Shown here piece after piece: positions 25,363-34,510 of a stretch of 64,000 nt of DNA (positions are counted from its first letter, which is position 1; every line of letters begins with the position of its first letter). The stretch comes from Erwinia persicina (GTDB lineage: Bacteria > Pseudomonadota > Gammaproteobacteria > Enterobacterales > Enterobacteriaceae). The notes beneath the pieces are model-generated. The model was not told where the DNA came from and searched no databases. It was given only the letters and a program-made list of their open reading frames with translations. A program made the translations under genes and the position numbers. The stretch is taken from assembly GCF_014838825.1 (NCBI RefSeq), contig NZ_JACYMO010000007.1, positions 1 through 64,000 of the forward strand, given 5' to 3'.

Positions 25363-26144
25363 ATATCTACCAAAGTGCTGACTAAGGGCGGGCGCAGCGT
25401 AAGTCATCAGGTCAGCCTTCTTAACATCCCCTCTGCCCACAGATTCCATTGCAACGGAAGCCTCCTTTTAATACAGGAAATATATTTATTTTATTATAGA
25501 GAACGCGCTCTCTATAAGGTTAGAAACGCCTGTTTTCGGGGAGGACCCACATTATTAAATGACATATGACATTAAATCTTTTATTAAATAAACCTGTCAT
25601 TTCATGGAGGCAATGTTAACACCACTTACTGACAATTGAGATATACATCTAAAAAATATGTTGCATAGAGATTAAAATCCTGTTTTTTATTTTTTCACGA
25701 TTTACAATATCAATTCACCGTGATTTAAAAAAACCATTTCATCTCAACCGGATTAAAAACTGCCTGTTAACAGCTGTTAGACATTACCTTATTGAACTGC
25801 ACCCTGTATGGGTAAAACTAACTGAAAGATGTGTCGAAAATCAGGTGTGCCTGCCAGAGCGAGGTATTATGTTCTTCGCTCAACGCCTTGCTGGCGGGGT
25901 TAACTTTATCGGTTTGTATGCGGTCGACTACATTTAATTTATCATCAATGGCCATATACGGGTCTTTTTTCTTGCCCCCATTCCCATGGCAGCATTAATT
26001 AAATGAAAATTCGAACAGTCTGCTCAGAGCATATTTTCCAAATGGGACAGCGGTGCCTTAAACTTTGAAAAACGGAGCGGGCGAGGAATCATCGCGTGAT
26101 GCACAATGAGATGAAACCAGATGAACGGTGTCAGGGAGGGGATT
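25363..26144. other. AT-rich gap with a possible gene remnant
   Basis: Mostly AT-rich non-coding DNA. On the minus strand 25955-25818 gives a 45-codon open stretch (MAIDDKLNVVDRIQTDK onward) whose frame is also open for ten codons upstream. It has coding-like composition but no recognisable family and no ribosome-binding site, and it may be a gene fragment. Nothing else is seen. Confidence 0.35.
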
Positions 26145-26456
26145 ATGGGTGCGGAGCGCGCGGTTGAGGGGGTTTATGCACGGCTGATGGGGGAAAACGC
26201 CATCCCGCTAAAAATTCGCGCCAGAAAAGGGGGAGCGGCGGCGGAAGTCAGCGAGCTGTTTTTGGCTATTGATGTCCTGATTGGTCATTACAGAAGACAG
26301 GATAGGATCCCGAAGAAACTGGCACTGGCCTTTGTCGATATCTTTGTAGGGTTCAGTGTTGCCGATGATTTTTATGATCAGGATGAGCTTGAGCGATATG
26401 AGAATATCGGCATCGCGCTTCAGGATAAGGCCGGTGCGTTATTCGACGGGGCCTGA
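26145..26456 (+). CDS. Hypothetical protein, 103 residues
   Basis: The start at 26145 is chosen for the strong purine-rich site GGGAGGGG just upstream; another ATG 24 bases earlier lacks one. The product has a basic N-terminal third (KIRARKGG) and an acidic, aromatic C-terminal half (ADDFYDQDELERYENIG). It is predicted helical, without signal peptide or membrane segment. Family not recognised. Small acidic orphan genes next to secretion remnants are often immunity proteins, but nothing in the sequence proves that here. Confidence 0.55.
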   Translation: MGAERAVEGVYARLMGENAIPLKIRARKGGAAAEVSELFLAIDVLIGHYRRQDRIPKKLALAFVDIFVGFSVADDFYDQDELERYENIGIALQDKAGALFDGA

Positions 26457-26683
26457 GACGGACCGGCGGGCCTCTCTTCGGCCAGGCAACCTGCCGGACC
26501 GGGGTCGGTTTCACCGCAGGAGATCCCCCTGCCTGAGTAGCCGCTGACCTTTAACGGCGCCGGGGATGGCAACCGGACAGGCTCCGATAAAGGTTATTGA
26601 AATCGGGCGGGTTGTCATGCACGATTCGGTTGCAGCAGCGGGGGGTAAACAGTGCAGGTACAGGTTTGATACAGGGGTGAGTC

Positions 26684-27310
26684 ATGAGCAGGGAACATCG
26701 GATTTATTTTGAAGAGGAGCTGCAAAACGAGCTCAAACGTATCGGGTGTCACGCGCTGGCCGTCACCGCCGTTAAGCGGGGCCTGAAATTTCGCTATGAA
26801 AAAAAGCTGGTGGCGGAGCTGTCTTTGCAGTACCTGGTCAAGGCGCACGCCTTTGTCCTGCTCGGGCATGTCTTTGGTGGCCCCCTGTTTGACAGCCTGT
26901 CCAAAATTGAAATGCCTTATAAAAGCAACCTGGGCAGTAATGCCTGCTTTTCATTTACCACTTCAGGACGGCAGGATAAAAAGTTCAGTCCCGATATTTA
27001 CGGGGCGATCGCTGTGCCCCGCCCTGAACAAGCCAGTGAGGTGTCTGAGCACATCCGGCGCGTCCTTGAGGAGTACTATATCCCTTTAGTTGTCGGGTGC
27101 ATCCTGCCTTCAGAACGAACGATTGAGGACGTACTGTATTCCCCGAGAGACTATGCTTATCCGGCTGCGTTTATTCACTGTGCTCGCAGCAGCAACCCCT
27201 CCTTATATCACGATGGTATAAAGGAAAAGTTGAGAACCAATAAGAAAATCATCAAAAACAAAGCTTTTGATTTTGCGCTTTTAGGTATTGATCCCCCTCA
27301 GCGGTGTTAA
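26684..27310 (+). CDS. Hypothetical protein, 208 residues
   Basis: Starts at an ATG preceded by GGGGTGAG. The sequence mixes a helical N-terminus (EELQNELKRIGCHALAV) with a hydrophobic central part and a lysine-rich tail. No membrane segment is certain, and no known catalytic motif or family is recognised. It lies 227 bp after the other orphan gene on the same strand, possibly co-transcribed. Convergent with the downstream oxidoreductase gene. Confidence 0.6.
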   Translation: MSREHRIYFEEELQNELKRIGCHALAVTAVKRGLKFRYEKKLVAELSLQYLVKAHAFVLLGHVFGGPLFDSLSKIEMPYKSNLGSNACFSFTTSGRQDKKFSPDIYGAIAVPRPEQASEVSEHIRRVLEEYYIPLVVGCILPSERTIEDVLYSPRDYAYPAAFIHCARSSNPSLYHDGIKEKLRTNKKIIKNKAFDFALLGIDPPQRC

Positions 27311-27359
27311 TGCCGCTTACGCGGCATGAAGAGGGACACCTGCCCGCGTCAGGCTCGGT

Positions 27360-29669
27360 TCAGGCAGACGCGGGGGCCAGTGGGGTGGCGATGTCACGTG
27401 ACCGCAGCGTGATGCGTACCGGAGCCGATTTGTAAGACGGCGTGCCGCTTTCCCTGTCGATGTAATCAAGAGGGATCAGCACGTTTGCTTCGGGGTAATA
27501 GGCCCCGATCGATCCCCTGGCGATGGCATAGCGGATCACCGTCATGCCTTCCAGCCGCATGCTGTAGCCCTTCACTGCTGACTCCAGGTCTACCACATCG
27601 CCGTGTTCCAGCCCCAGACGCTCAAGATCATCGTCGCACATAAACAGCACATCACGGCGGCCAAACACCCCGCGATAGCGATCGTCCAGGGCATAGATGG
27701 TCGTATTGTACTGGTCGTGGCTGCGCAGCGTGATGAGACGCAGGACGTTGTCACCCGGCACGGACAGGTCCTCATGGGTGCCCTGATAAACCGAAAACAT
27801 CGCTTTACCGCTCGCGGTCGGCCAGATGCGATCCCGGGGCGGCAGCGGCATCTGGAAGCCACCGGGTTCCCGTATACGGGCGTTGTAATCCTCAAAGCCG
27901 GGAATGGTTTTTTCAATCAGATCGCGGATAAGACTGTAATCGGCAATCAGCGCATCCCATGCCACTTTCGTGCCCGGCAGCGCCGCTTTAGCCATCCCGG
28001 CGACAATGGCCGGTTCCGACCGCAGCAGCGGCGAGGCTGGCTTCAGCTTGCCAGAAGACGCATGCACCATAGACATGGAGTCTTCGACGGTGACGGACTG
28101 GCGGGTGCCGTCCTGCTCATCAAGTTCGGTGCGCCCGAGACAGGGCAGCAGCAGGGTCTCTTTCCCGGTCAAAAGGTGCGTGCGGTTCAGCTTGGTGCCG
28201 ATGTGGACGCTGAGTTCAAGCTCACGCATCGCCGGAAAGCTCACTCCGGAATCGGGCAGCGCCACCGCAAAATTGCCGCCGAGGCAAATTAGCGCTTTCG
28301 ACCGCCGATCCACGATGGCCTTCATCGCCTGCACCGCATCGTGACCGTGATGCGACGGGGGCGTAAACCCGAACACTTTCTCAAGCTTACTGAGAAAATC
28401 AGCAGACGGCTTCTCCGTGATCCCCACCGTGCGGTTACCCTGCACGTTGGAGTGACCGCGCAGTGGACAAACCCCGGCGCCGGGCTTGCCCATGTTGCCG
28501 CGTAACAGCAGCAGATTAACCAGCAGACGCACGTTGTCGGTGCCACGGTTGTGCTGAGTGATGCCCATACCGTAGGTCAGGATGGTGGCATTCGACTTCA
28601 CGTAAGCCTGGGCCACCTGACTAAGCTGCGCCTGCGTCAGGCCCGACTCAAGCTCCACCGAATCCCAGGACGTGGCGTCGATGTCGGCCGCAAACTGCGC
28701 AAAACCGTCGGTGTGTTCGCGGATAAAGGCATGGTCCAGCGCCGTGCCGGTCGCGGCCTCAATCGCCAGTACCGCTTTGGCAATGCCCTTCAGCGCGGCC
28801 GAGTCACCTCCGGCGCGAACCAGATAGTACGTGGAGGCGATATCGGTTGAGCTGTTGGTGGCCATCTCCATGACATTCTGCGGATCGGCAAAGCGCTCCA
28901 GCGCGCGTTCACGCATCGGGTTGAAGACGATGATGGGGACGCCACGGCGTGCCAGCTCGTGCAGCGTCCCCATCATGCGCGGATGATTGGTCCCCGGATT
29001 GTGTCCAAAGGAGAGGATCAACTCTGCGCTGTCGAAGTCATCCAGGGAAACCGTGCCCTTGCCGATACCAATCGACTGAGGCAGGCCAACGCTGGTGGCT
29101 TCATGGCACATGTTTGAGCAGTCCGGGAAATTGTTTGTGCCGTACTCGCGGGCAAACAGCTGAAACAGATAAGCCGCCTCATTTGACGCCCTTCCGGAGG
29201 TGTAAAACTCCACCTCGTCCGGCTGCAGCGCCGCCAGTTTTTCAGCGATAATCGTGAAGGCCTCATCCCAGCTGAGCGCGTTAAAGGTATCTGAGTCGCG
29301 GTTATAGCGCAGCGGCGTGGTCAATCTGCCGTACCCTTCCAGCTCAAAGTCTGTCCGTGCCAGCAGCGATGTCACGGTATTGTCGGCTAAAAAGGCGGGC
29401 GTAACGCGTTTAGTGGTGGCTTCCCACGTCACGGCTTTAGCGCCATTTTCACAGAACTGGAAGGTGGATTGATGATCCTTATCCGGCCAGGCGCAGCCGG
29501 GGCAGTCAAAACCGTCAGGCTGATTGGTGCGCATCAGCGTGGACGGCGCTTTCAGGGTATCCATCTGATTTTTTACGGCAATGGCCGTCGCTTTCAGGGC
29601 TCCCCAGCCGCCTGCCGGGCCATCGTAGGGATGCACGCCTGGCACGGTACGGTGTGTTTTTTTGCTCAT
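27360..29669 (-). CDS. FdhF/YdeP-family molybdopterin oxidoreductase
   Basis: 769 residues, the usual size of E. coli YdeP (about 760), to which it is clearly similar throughout: FDCPGCAWPD near the N-terminus, EFYTSGRASNEAAYLFQLFAREYG, NFPDCSNMCHE, GHNPGTNHPRMMG, CPLRGHSNVQG and SHDQYNTTIY. The family binds a bis-MGD molybdenum cofactor; YdeP is linked to acid resistance and its substrate is unknown. A hydrophilic N-terminus with no Tat motif indicates a cytoplasmic enzyme. It is transcribed alone, with no adjacent FdhD or electron-transfer subunit. Confidence 0.92.
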   Translation of the reverse strand: MSKKTHRTVPGVHPYDGPAGGWGALKATAIAVKNQMDTLKAPSTLMRTNQPDGFDCPGCAWPDKDHQSTFQFCENGAKAVTWEATTKRVTPAFLADNTVTSLLARTDFELEGYGRLTTPLRYNRDSDTFNALSWDEAFTIIAEKLAALQPDEVEFYTSGRASNEAAYLFQLFAREYGTNNFPDCSNMCHEATSVGLPQSIGIGKGTVSLDDFDSAELILSFGHNPGTNHPRMMGTLHELARRGVPIIVFNPMRERALERFADPQNVMEMATNSSTDIASTYYLVRAGGDSAALKGIAKAVLAIEAATGTALDHAFIREHTDGFAQFAADIDATSWDSVELESGLTQAQLSQVAQAYVKSNATILTYGMGITQHNRGTDNVRLLVNLLLLRGNMGKPGAGVCPLRGHSNVQGNRTVGITEKPSADFLSKLEKVFGFTPPSHHGHDAVQAMKAIVDRRSKALICLGGNFAVALPDSGVSFPAMRELELSVHIGTKLNRTHLLTGKETLLLPCLGRTELDEQDGTRQSVTVEDSMSMVHASSGKLKPASPLLRSEPAIVAGMAKAALPGTKVAWDALIADYSLIRDLIEKTIPGFEDYNARIREPGGFQMPLPPRDRIWPTASGKAMFSVYQGTHEDLSVPGDNVLRLITLRSHDQYNTTIYALDDRYRGVFGRRDVLFMCDDDLERLGLEHGDVVDLESAVKGYSMRLEGMTVIRYAIARGSIGAYYPEANVLIPLDYIDRESGTPSYKSAPVRITLRSRDIATPLAPASA

Positions 29670-29980
29670 GACGACTCCGGGCTCACATAAAAGGAATCAA
29701 CAGCGCTGCCACGCCTGCGGGGGTGGTGGCCTGAGTAAGGCTTATTCTGATGTTGATTGTGTCAGTTAAAAGTAGCAAAAAAAAACCGATGGCCGCCTCC
29801 GGTTAGCAACTGGTTACGTTTTTCTTTCTTTTGCTTGAGGGTTAGACGCTGGAAAGCGCGGCGGGTTGTCCGGGCGTTGAAGCCGGTGATGTGGGGAAGG
29901 TCTGTGCATCCGTCGAAGGGGGCGATTCTCAGGGCTGCCGCTGCCCTGTGCCAAAACGGGCCGCTTCACCTCAGATTCTG
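29670..29980. other. Intergenic region upstream of the oxidoreductase
   Basis: About 310 bp between the oxidoreductase start and the TetR stop. It must contain the oxidoreductase promoter (minus strand). A run of nine A occurs near 29780. No gene or strong terminator hairpin is seen. Confidence 0.4.
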
Positions 29981-30601
29981 TTAATTAACAGTAAGCAGCG
30001 CTGCTGCATCCCAGGCTTTCATGGCAGACGATACCGCAGCATCAAGCTCTTCGCCCGGAGTCCCGTCGCGCGCTTCTGTTGAGAGTCCGGTTTCAAAACT
30101 GTGCAGAAAGGTGGCCAGCGCCCGTGCGTCAGTGGTCGCAGCCAGTTCACCCGCCTCTTTTGCTCTCATCACACAGCGCAGAAATCCCTCTCTTGTGCGT
30201 GCGCGTCGGGCTGTCAGCAGCTGGCGGATGTGCTCGTTCCCGGGCGAACAGGTGTTAACGGATAAGGCGATAAGGCAACCGCTGGGGTGCCCCGGTTCTG
30301 TCTGCATTTTTGCTGAACGACGCAGCGCACGTTCCGCAGCCTCACGCGGGCCGAGCGTGTCGTCCCACAGGCAGTCGTTAACCTGGCCAAAGGTCGACAT
30401 ATAGCATTCGATAACCTCTTCAAACAGCGCCTCTTTAGAGCCAAACGCCGCGTAGAAGCTGGGTGCGGTGATGCCGTTGCCAAGGTTCGCCTTGAGCAGG
30501 GCAAGCGAGGTGGACTCGAAGCCATGCTGCCAGAAAAGGTACATTGCCTGACGAATTGCCTCGTCCCGGTCGAATGAACGTGGTCGTCCCATCTGCGCCA
30601 T
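29981..30601 (-). CDS. TetR-family transcriptional repressor
   Basis: 206 residues. The N-terminal helix-turn-helix is typical of TetR (GRPRSFDRDEAIRQAMYLFW, then TSLALLKANLG and APSFYAAFGSKEALFEEVI). The C-terminal ligand domain has the TetR_C layout of the YjdC/AcrR-like type, including CLIALSVNTCSPG. The start is the ATG at 30601 or three codons later. Divergent from the MFS exporter gene, with a perfect palindrome between them, so it very likely represses itself and the exporter until an inducer binds. Confidence 0.9.
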   Translation of the reverse strand: MAQMGRPRSFDRDEAIRQAMYLFWQHGFESTSLALLKANLGNGITAPSFYAAFGSKEALFEEVIECYMSTFGQVNDCLWDDTLGPREAAERALRRSAKMQTEPGHPSGCLIALSVNTCSPGNEHIRQLLTARRARTREGFLRCVMRAKEAGELAATTDARALATFLHSFETGLSTEARDGTPGEELDAAVSSAMKAWDAAALLTVN

Positions 30602-30685
30602 ATTGGTTCCTGATTATGCCAGTGACACATAAATACTAATCGATACAGATATGCTTGACAACCTTCGGGCTGACCTATAGCGTCT

Positions 30686-30713
30686 GACATATATACCATT
30701 CAGTATATATGTC
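30686..30713. promoter_or_regulatory. TetR operator palindrome
   Basis: A perfect inverted repeat with 11-base arms (GACATATATAC and GTATATATGTC) around a 6-base spacer, centred between the divergent TetR and MFS genes. A TTGACA hexamer lies at 30655-30660 with TATAGC at 30676-30681, so a plus-strand promoter would fire straight into the operator. Confidence 0.75.
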
Positions 30714-30777
30714 ATGACAGAAACGCACTGTCTGAACTGTTTCCGCTATTTATTAGACACCTCAATAAGGACTCACC

Positions 30778-31980
30778 GTGCACGCAGAGACAAACTTACG
30801 TGAAACCCCATCGCAGCAGCAGCTGCCTCTGGCCGCCCTACTGGCATTTGCCATGACGGGCTTTATTGCCATCCTGACTGAAACCCTCCCGGCGGGCCTG
30901 CTGCCGGAAATTGGCGAGGGGCTTGGCGTGTCACAGGTGATGGCGGGCCAGCTGGTGAGTCTCTACGCACTGGGTTCACTGCTGGCGGCGATCCCGCTGA
31001 CGGTGCTTACCCGTGGATGGCGGCGTAAAAAAGTCCTGTTGCTGGCTGTCGGTACCTTCCTGATTTTCAATACCATTACCACCGTTTCAACCAGCTACTG
31101 GCTGACGCTGACGGCACGGTTTATGTCCGGCGTGGCTGCCGGACTGGCATGGGGGATCCTGGCCGGTTATGCGCGCCGCCTTGTGCCTGCTGATTTACAG
31201 GGCCGTGCGCTGGCCATTGCTATGGTAGGCATACCGGTTGCCCTGTCGCTGGGAACGCCGGCGGGAGCGTGGCTGGGCGGCATGATGGGATGGAGAGTAC
31301 CGTTTGGGCTGATGGCCGCACTGGCAGTGATTTTGTTTATCTGGACACTGGTTGCGGTTCCTGACCTGCCCGGGCAGCCGGCGGAGCGCCGCCTGCCCGT
31401 GTGGCAGGTCTTTCTGCTACCTGGCGTCCGTCAGATTCTGGCGGTGATCTTTCTCTGGATGACGGCACACAATATTATTTATACGTTTATCGGACCGTTC
31501 CTGGCACTGTCGGGGCTGACCGCACTCGTCGGACTCATCCTGCTGGTCTTCGGGCTTGCGGCCCTTGTTGGCATCGGAATAACCGGAACGCTGGTTGATC
31601 GCCACCTGCGCCCTCTTGTGCTGTTCAGCCTTGCGGCGATGGCTGCGGTAGCTCTGGTGCTGGCGGTGGGTATGCGGGAGCCGATCGTGGTATTTCTGGC
31701 GGTTATCGTGTGGGGAGGATCATTTGGCGGCGCGTCAACCCAGATGCAGACGGCAGCGGCCGATGCGGCCGACAGACATGTCGATGTCGTTCAGGCGATG
31801 GTGACCACCGCATGGAATCTGGCTATCGCCAGCGGCGGCGTTGCCGGCGGCCTGCTTCTTAATCAGGCGGGTGCGGTGTCATTTCCCTGGGCGATCCTGG
31901 CCTTGATGTCTGTCGCGTTTGTTATTGCTTATTTCGGTAAAAAACAGGCTTTCAGGCCCGGTGCAAGAAACGGGACCTGA
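30778..31980 (+). CDS. MFS drug/sugar efflux transporter (DHA1-type)
   Basis: 400 residues with about 12 hydrophobic segments. The start is GTG, preceded by AAGGA. Motifs of the 12-TM DHA1/AraJ-like group are visible: ETLPAGLLPEIGEGLGVS in the first loop, RGWRRKKVLL (motif A-like), ARFMSGVAAGLAWG, and GIPVALSLGTPAGAWLGG (motif C-like). Divergent from and probably controlled by the TetR repressor. Substrate unknown. Confidence 0.9.
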   Translation: MHAETNLRETPSQQQLPLAALLAFAMTGFIAILTETLPAGLLPEIGEGLGVSQVMAGQLVSLYALGSLLAAIPLTVLTRGWRRKKVLLLAVGTFLIFNTITTVSTSYWLTLTARFMSGVAAGLAWGILAGYARRLVPADLQGRALAIAMVGIPVALSLGTPAGAWLGGMMGWRVPFGLMAALAVILFIWTLVAVPDLPGQPAERRLPVWQVFLLPGVRQILAVIFLWMTAHNIIYTFIGPFLALSGLTALVGLILLVFGLAALVGIGITGTLVDRHLRPLVLFSLAAMAAVALVLAVGMREPIVVFLAVIVWGGSFGGASTQMQTAAADAADRHVDVVQAMVTTAWNLAIASGGVAGGLLLNQAGAVSFPWAILALMSVAFVIAYFGKKQAFRPGARNGT

Positions 31981-32202
31981 ATCGGTAAGACTCCCGCCCT
32001 TGCCGACCTGCTGCGGTCAGAACGTCTTTGCTGTTGACGCAGCCAGCCTCCGTGTTAGCAGGCATACCGGAGGTGGCCTGCTGAAAACCGCGCCCCGTCC
32101 GGCTCTTTCATTCCCCGCTGACAAAACGACATTCCCGCTCTCTTACCGCGAGGAGAACGGGGAACACTTTCAGACGACCGGCGGCAACAGGGAGTCCTGA
32201 TG

Positions 32203-33549
32203 CTAGGGCATTCCCTCCGTTGCACCCGGCGACTCAGCCGCCTGCTTTAGCAAAAAATACCGCTTCTGTAACTGATCCAGCGCCATTTCCGCCTGCCGCC
32301 GTTCTGTTTCTGACGGGCGGGCCGCATACAGACGCAATCGTTCTTCAGCCGGAAGCGAACGGTTAAACGCCTGCGTGGCATCATACATCACCGACTTCAG
32401 TTCGCTGACCGTGATATATTTTCCGCGCTGTCCGTCGAGGGCGTTGAGCCTGGCGGTCAGTTGCTGCAGCTGCGCCATCCCCTGCTGCCAGCCCGACATC
32501 ACCTCTGGCGGTAACGCCCCTGCCCCGACCTGCTGTTGCCACGCGGCAGCCATTTTTTCCGTGGTGGCATTCGGCGGGCTTAGCGCCTTTGCCTGATGCA
32601 CCAGACGCTGTCCATAATCAAGCGCCCAGTCCGGCGCAAGCCCGCTGAGGCGCGTCAGCTGTTGCTGCGTGCGTGGCATAAGGTTGTCCGGCGGCATAGT
32701 CTTCATCTGCAGACGGTTTAGCTGCTCTTCTGACAGCGGCGATGCCGGCGGCGACAGTGAGGCGTAAAGCTGGGTTAACAGCGCATCCGGACGGTGCAGG
32801 GTAAGCCAGGCCCACCGGGCGGCGCTGCCGACCACCAGCGTAACCACCACCCCGGCGACAAACGGTTTCCAGCGGCTTGCCTTCGCGGGCACCGCCGTTC
32901 CCCCCTCCGGGGCGGGCTGAGACTGCGCCACATACACCCATTGCGCTCCGCCCACCCGGCCCCCCCCCGTCACGGGCGGCACTGCAGCCGGTAACACTGC
33001 TGCTGAAGGAGTCACCGCAGGCGTATCGCTGTTTTCCAGCCGTACCGCGCTGGTGTGCATCAGCGTGGCCAGCGCGTCAAACTGGCTCAGATGTTTTAAC
33101 TCCAGGCGCTGCAGGCTGGCGTTAAGACGGCCAAGCTGCTGCTCTGCGTGATAAAGCTGGCTGAGGTCGCTGTAGCTGAGCGGCAGCGTGCGCATCATCT
33201 GCTGCAGGCGACGGCTCAGTCCACTGAGGATCTCGACCCGGGCATGGGCCTGCCGGGGCCACAGGCTGCCCCACTGGTGGCTGATTAGCGCCTCAAGGAT
33301 CGACACGCCCTCGTTCAGCCCCGCCAGCCCGCCCAGCTGAGTGCGGGCCAGCGTGTACCAGGCGGCGGTTTGCAGCTCCACGCCGTTTTGTTCAAACAGA
33401 GTAAGGCTGAGTTTTTCAACAAGATGCCAGTTCACGTCCGGTCGTGCCGGATGCGTCAGTTTGCCCAGTTCATCGCGCAGTGCGGCATAGTCCGGCAGCG
33501 TACGCGGATCGCCGCCGGTCTTCAGGTAACGTTCAGATAAAAGTGTCAT
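32203..33549 (-). CDS. T6SS-associated VasL/ImpA-N-domain protein
   Basis: 448 residues. The N-terminal ImpA-type domain (RTLPDYAALRDELGKLTHPARPD is its hallmark region) is followed by a Gly-rich linker, one transmembrane helix (FVAGVVVTLVVGSAARWAWL, about residue 230-250) and a periplasmic helical C-terminus. This is the TssA-like VasL protein that closes many enterobacterial type VI clusters. The linker contains a run of nine G on the coding strand (32968-32960). The frame is intact, but the rest of the secretion system is missing, so function is doubtful. Confidence 0.85.
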   Translation of the reverse strand: MTLLSERYLKTGGDPRTLPDYAALRDELGKLTHPARPDVNWHLVEKLSLTLFEQNGVELQTAAWYTLARTQLGGLAGLNEGVSILEALISHQWGSLWPRQAHARVEILSGLSRRLQQMMRTLPLSYSDLSQLYHAEQQLGRLNASLQRLELKHLSQFDALATLMHTSAVRLENSDTPAVTPSAAVLPAAVPPVTGGGRVGGAQWVYVAQSQPAPEGGTAVPAKASRWKPFVAGVVVTLVVGSAARWAWLTLHRPDALLTQLYASLSPPASPLSEEQLNRLQMKTMPPDNLMPRTQQQLTRLSGLAPDWALDYGQRLVHQAKALSPPNATTEKMAAAWQQQVGAGALPPEVMSGWQQGMAQLQQLTARLNALDGQRGKYITVSELKSVMYDATQAFNRSLPAEERLRLYAARPSETERRQAEMALDQLQKRYFLLKQAAESPGATEGMP

Positions 33550-33588
33550 AAGCGGCTTCAGATTGTCATCGGAAAAAAGCGGCGTCTG

Positions 33589-34044
33589 CTAAAGAGCAGC
33601 GCGCGGGTCCAGGTACTGCTGCTGTTTCATATGGCGGATGAGGACTTTGCCCTCGGGCATAAACCCGGTGCCGTAGCGCACCAGCCCGATGCCGTTCAGT
33701 TCAGCATCGATGGCATAGCTCAGCTCACCCGGCACGGTCTGTTCCAGCATCACGACACTGATGCTTTTCAGCCGTGGCTCAAAGCGCAGCAGCACCGACG
33801 ACAGCGTGGTCATCAGCTGATGCGCGGTGCCGGGCATCCCCTGCAGAATTTTCGTCATATCCGGCAGGCCGTAGTCGGGCAGATGCGCGAGGGAACCCGC
33901 GCGGCAGTTGAGGATGCGCTGCATATTGTCCAGCACCGAGAGGATCACCTGGTTTTCCTCGCTGACGTTATGCAGCTCCAGCCCGCCGCTGAAGTTACCG
34001 TAGAGAATTTCATACAGCGAGGGGGCGTTATGGGAATGGGGCAT
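33589..34044 (-). CDS. tssE: T6SS baseplate subunit TssE
   Basis: 151 residues of the gp25-like TssE family: SLYEILYGNF near the N-terminus, NMQRILNCRAGSLAHLPDYG and the conserved LRFEPRL. TssE forms the baseplate wedge of the type VI apparatus. The ATG overlaps the TAA of the preceding tssJ remnant (TAATG). Most other core genes are absent from the window, so it is probably a leftover. Confidence 0.9.
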   Translation of the reverse strand: MPHSHNAPSLYEILYGNFSGGLELHNVSEENQVILSVLDNMQRILNCRAGSLAHLPDYGLPDMTKILQGMPGTAHQLMTTLSSVLLRFEPRLKSISVVMLEQTVPGELSYAIDAELNGIGLVRYGTGFMPEGKVLIRHMKQQQYLDPRAAL

Positions 34045-34312
34045 TACTTATCCTTAAGTGGTTGCATCGTGATTGTCTGCTGGTTCAGCTCAATCTGGCG
34101 GGCTTTGCCCGGGCCTGGGACGTCGCGACGCAGTACCAGACCGTTGAGAAGGCAAAGCCCTCAAACAGCCTTTCGACGAACGGATCCGGGGTTCCGGCTT
34201 TATCCAGGTCCAGCATCGCCGCCCGGTCGGGGTGCGCGCGGGCAAATTCTTTTGCCGCATCACGCAGGTAGCGCATTTCAGCGTCGAAATAGCGCAGGCT
34301 TAAATCGTCCAT
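34044..34312 (-). pseudogene. Deletion joint tssF'-'tssJ
   Basis: From ATG 34312 the reading frame encodes the first ~55 residues of TssF (MDDLSLRYFDAEMRYLRDA onward to LFEGFAF) with AAGGACGG upstream. Near 34148 homology stops. From about 34145 to the TAA at 34044 a different frame encodes the last ~30 residues of the TssJ lipoprotein (LVLRRDVPGPGKARQIELN, ending QPLKDK). A single deletion removing most of tssF, all of tssG and most of tssJ explains this and preserves the usual order tssF-tssG-tssJ-tssE. Confidence 0.8.
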
Positions 34313-34510
34313 TGGTAAACCGTCCTTGCTGATCTCATTCTGTTGACCTGGGGTCAGATTTTTAATCTCTCTTGCCGTTCGCACAGCAGCCTGATGGGCC
34401 AGCAGGCCGCTGTTGCAAAGCATGACTGGCTTTCTGCGACGCGAGGATGTCACCGGATAACATCCATCTCTGAGAGAATCATCGCCCGCGCCAGTCGCCC
34501 TGCATATTCC

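Noticed and set aside
31981-32202. Open frame extending past the MFS gene towards vasL
   Set aside because: It overlaps the MFS end in another frame, has no start signal and no known domain.
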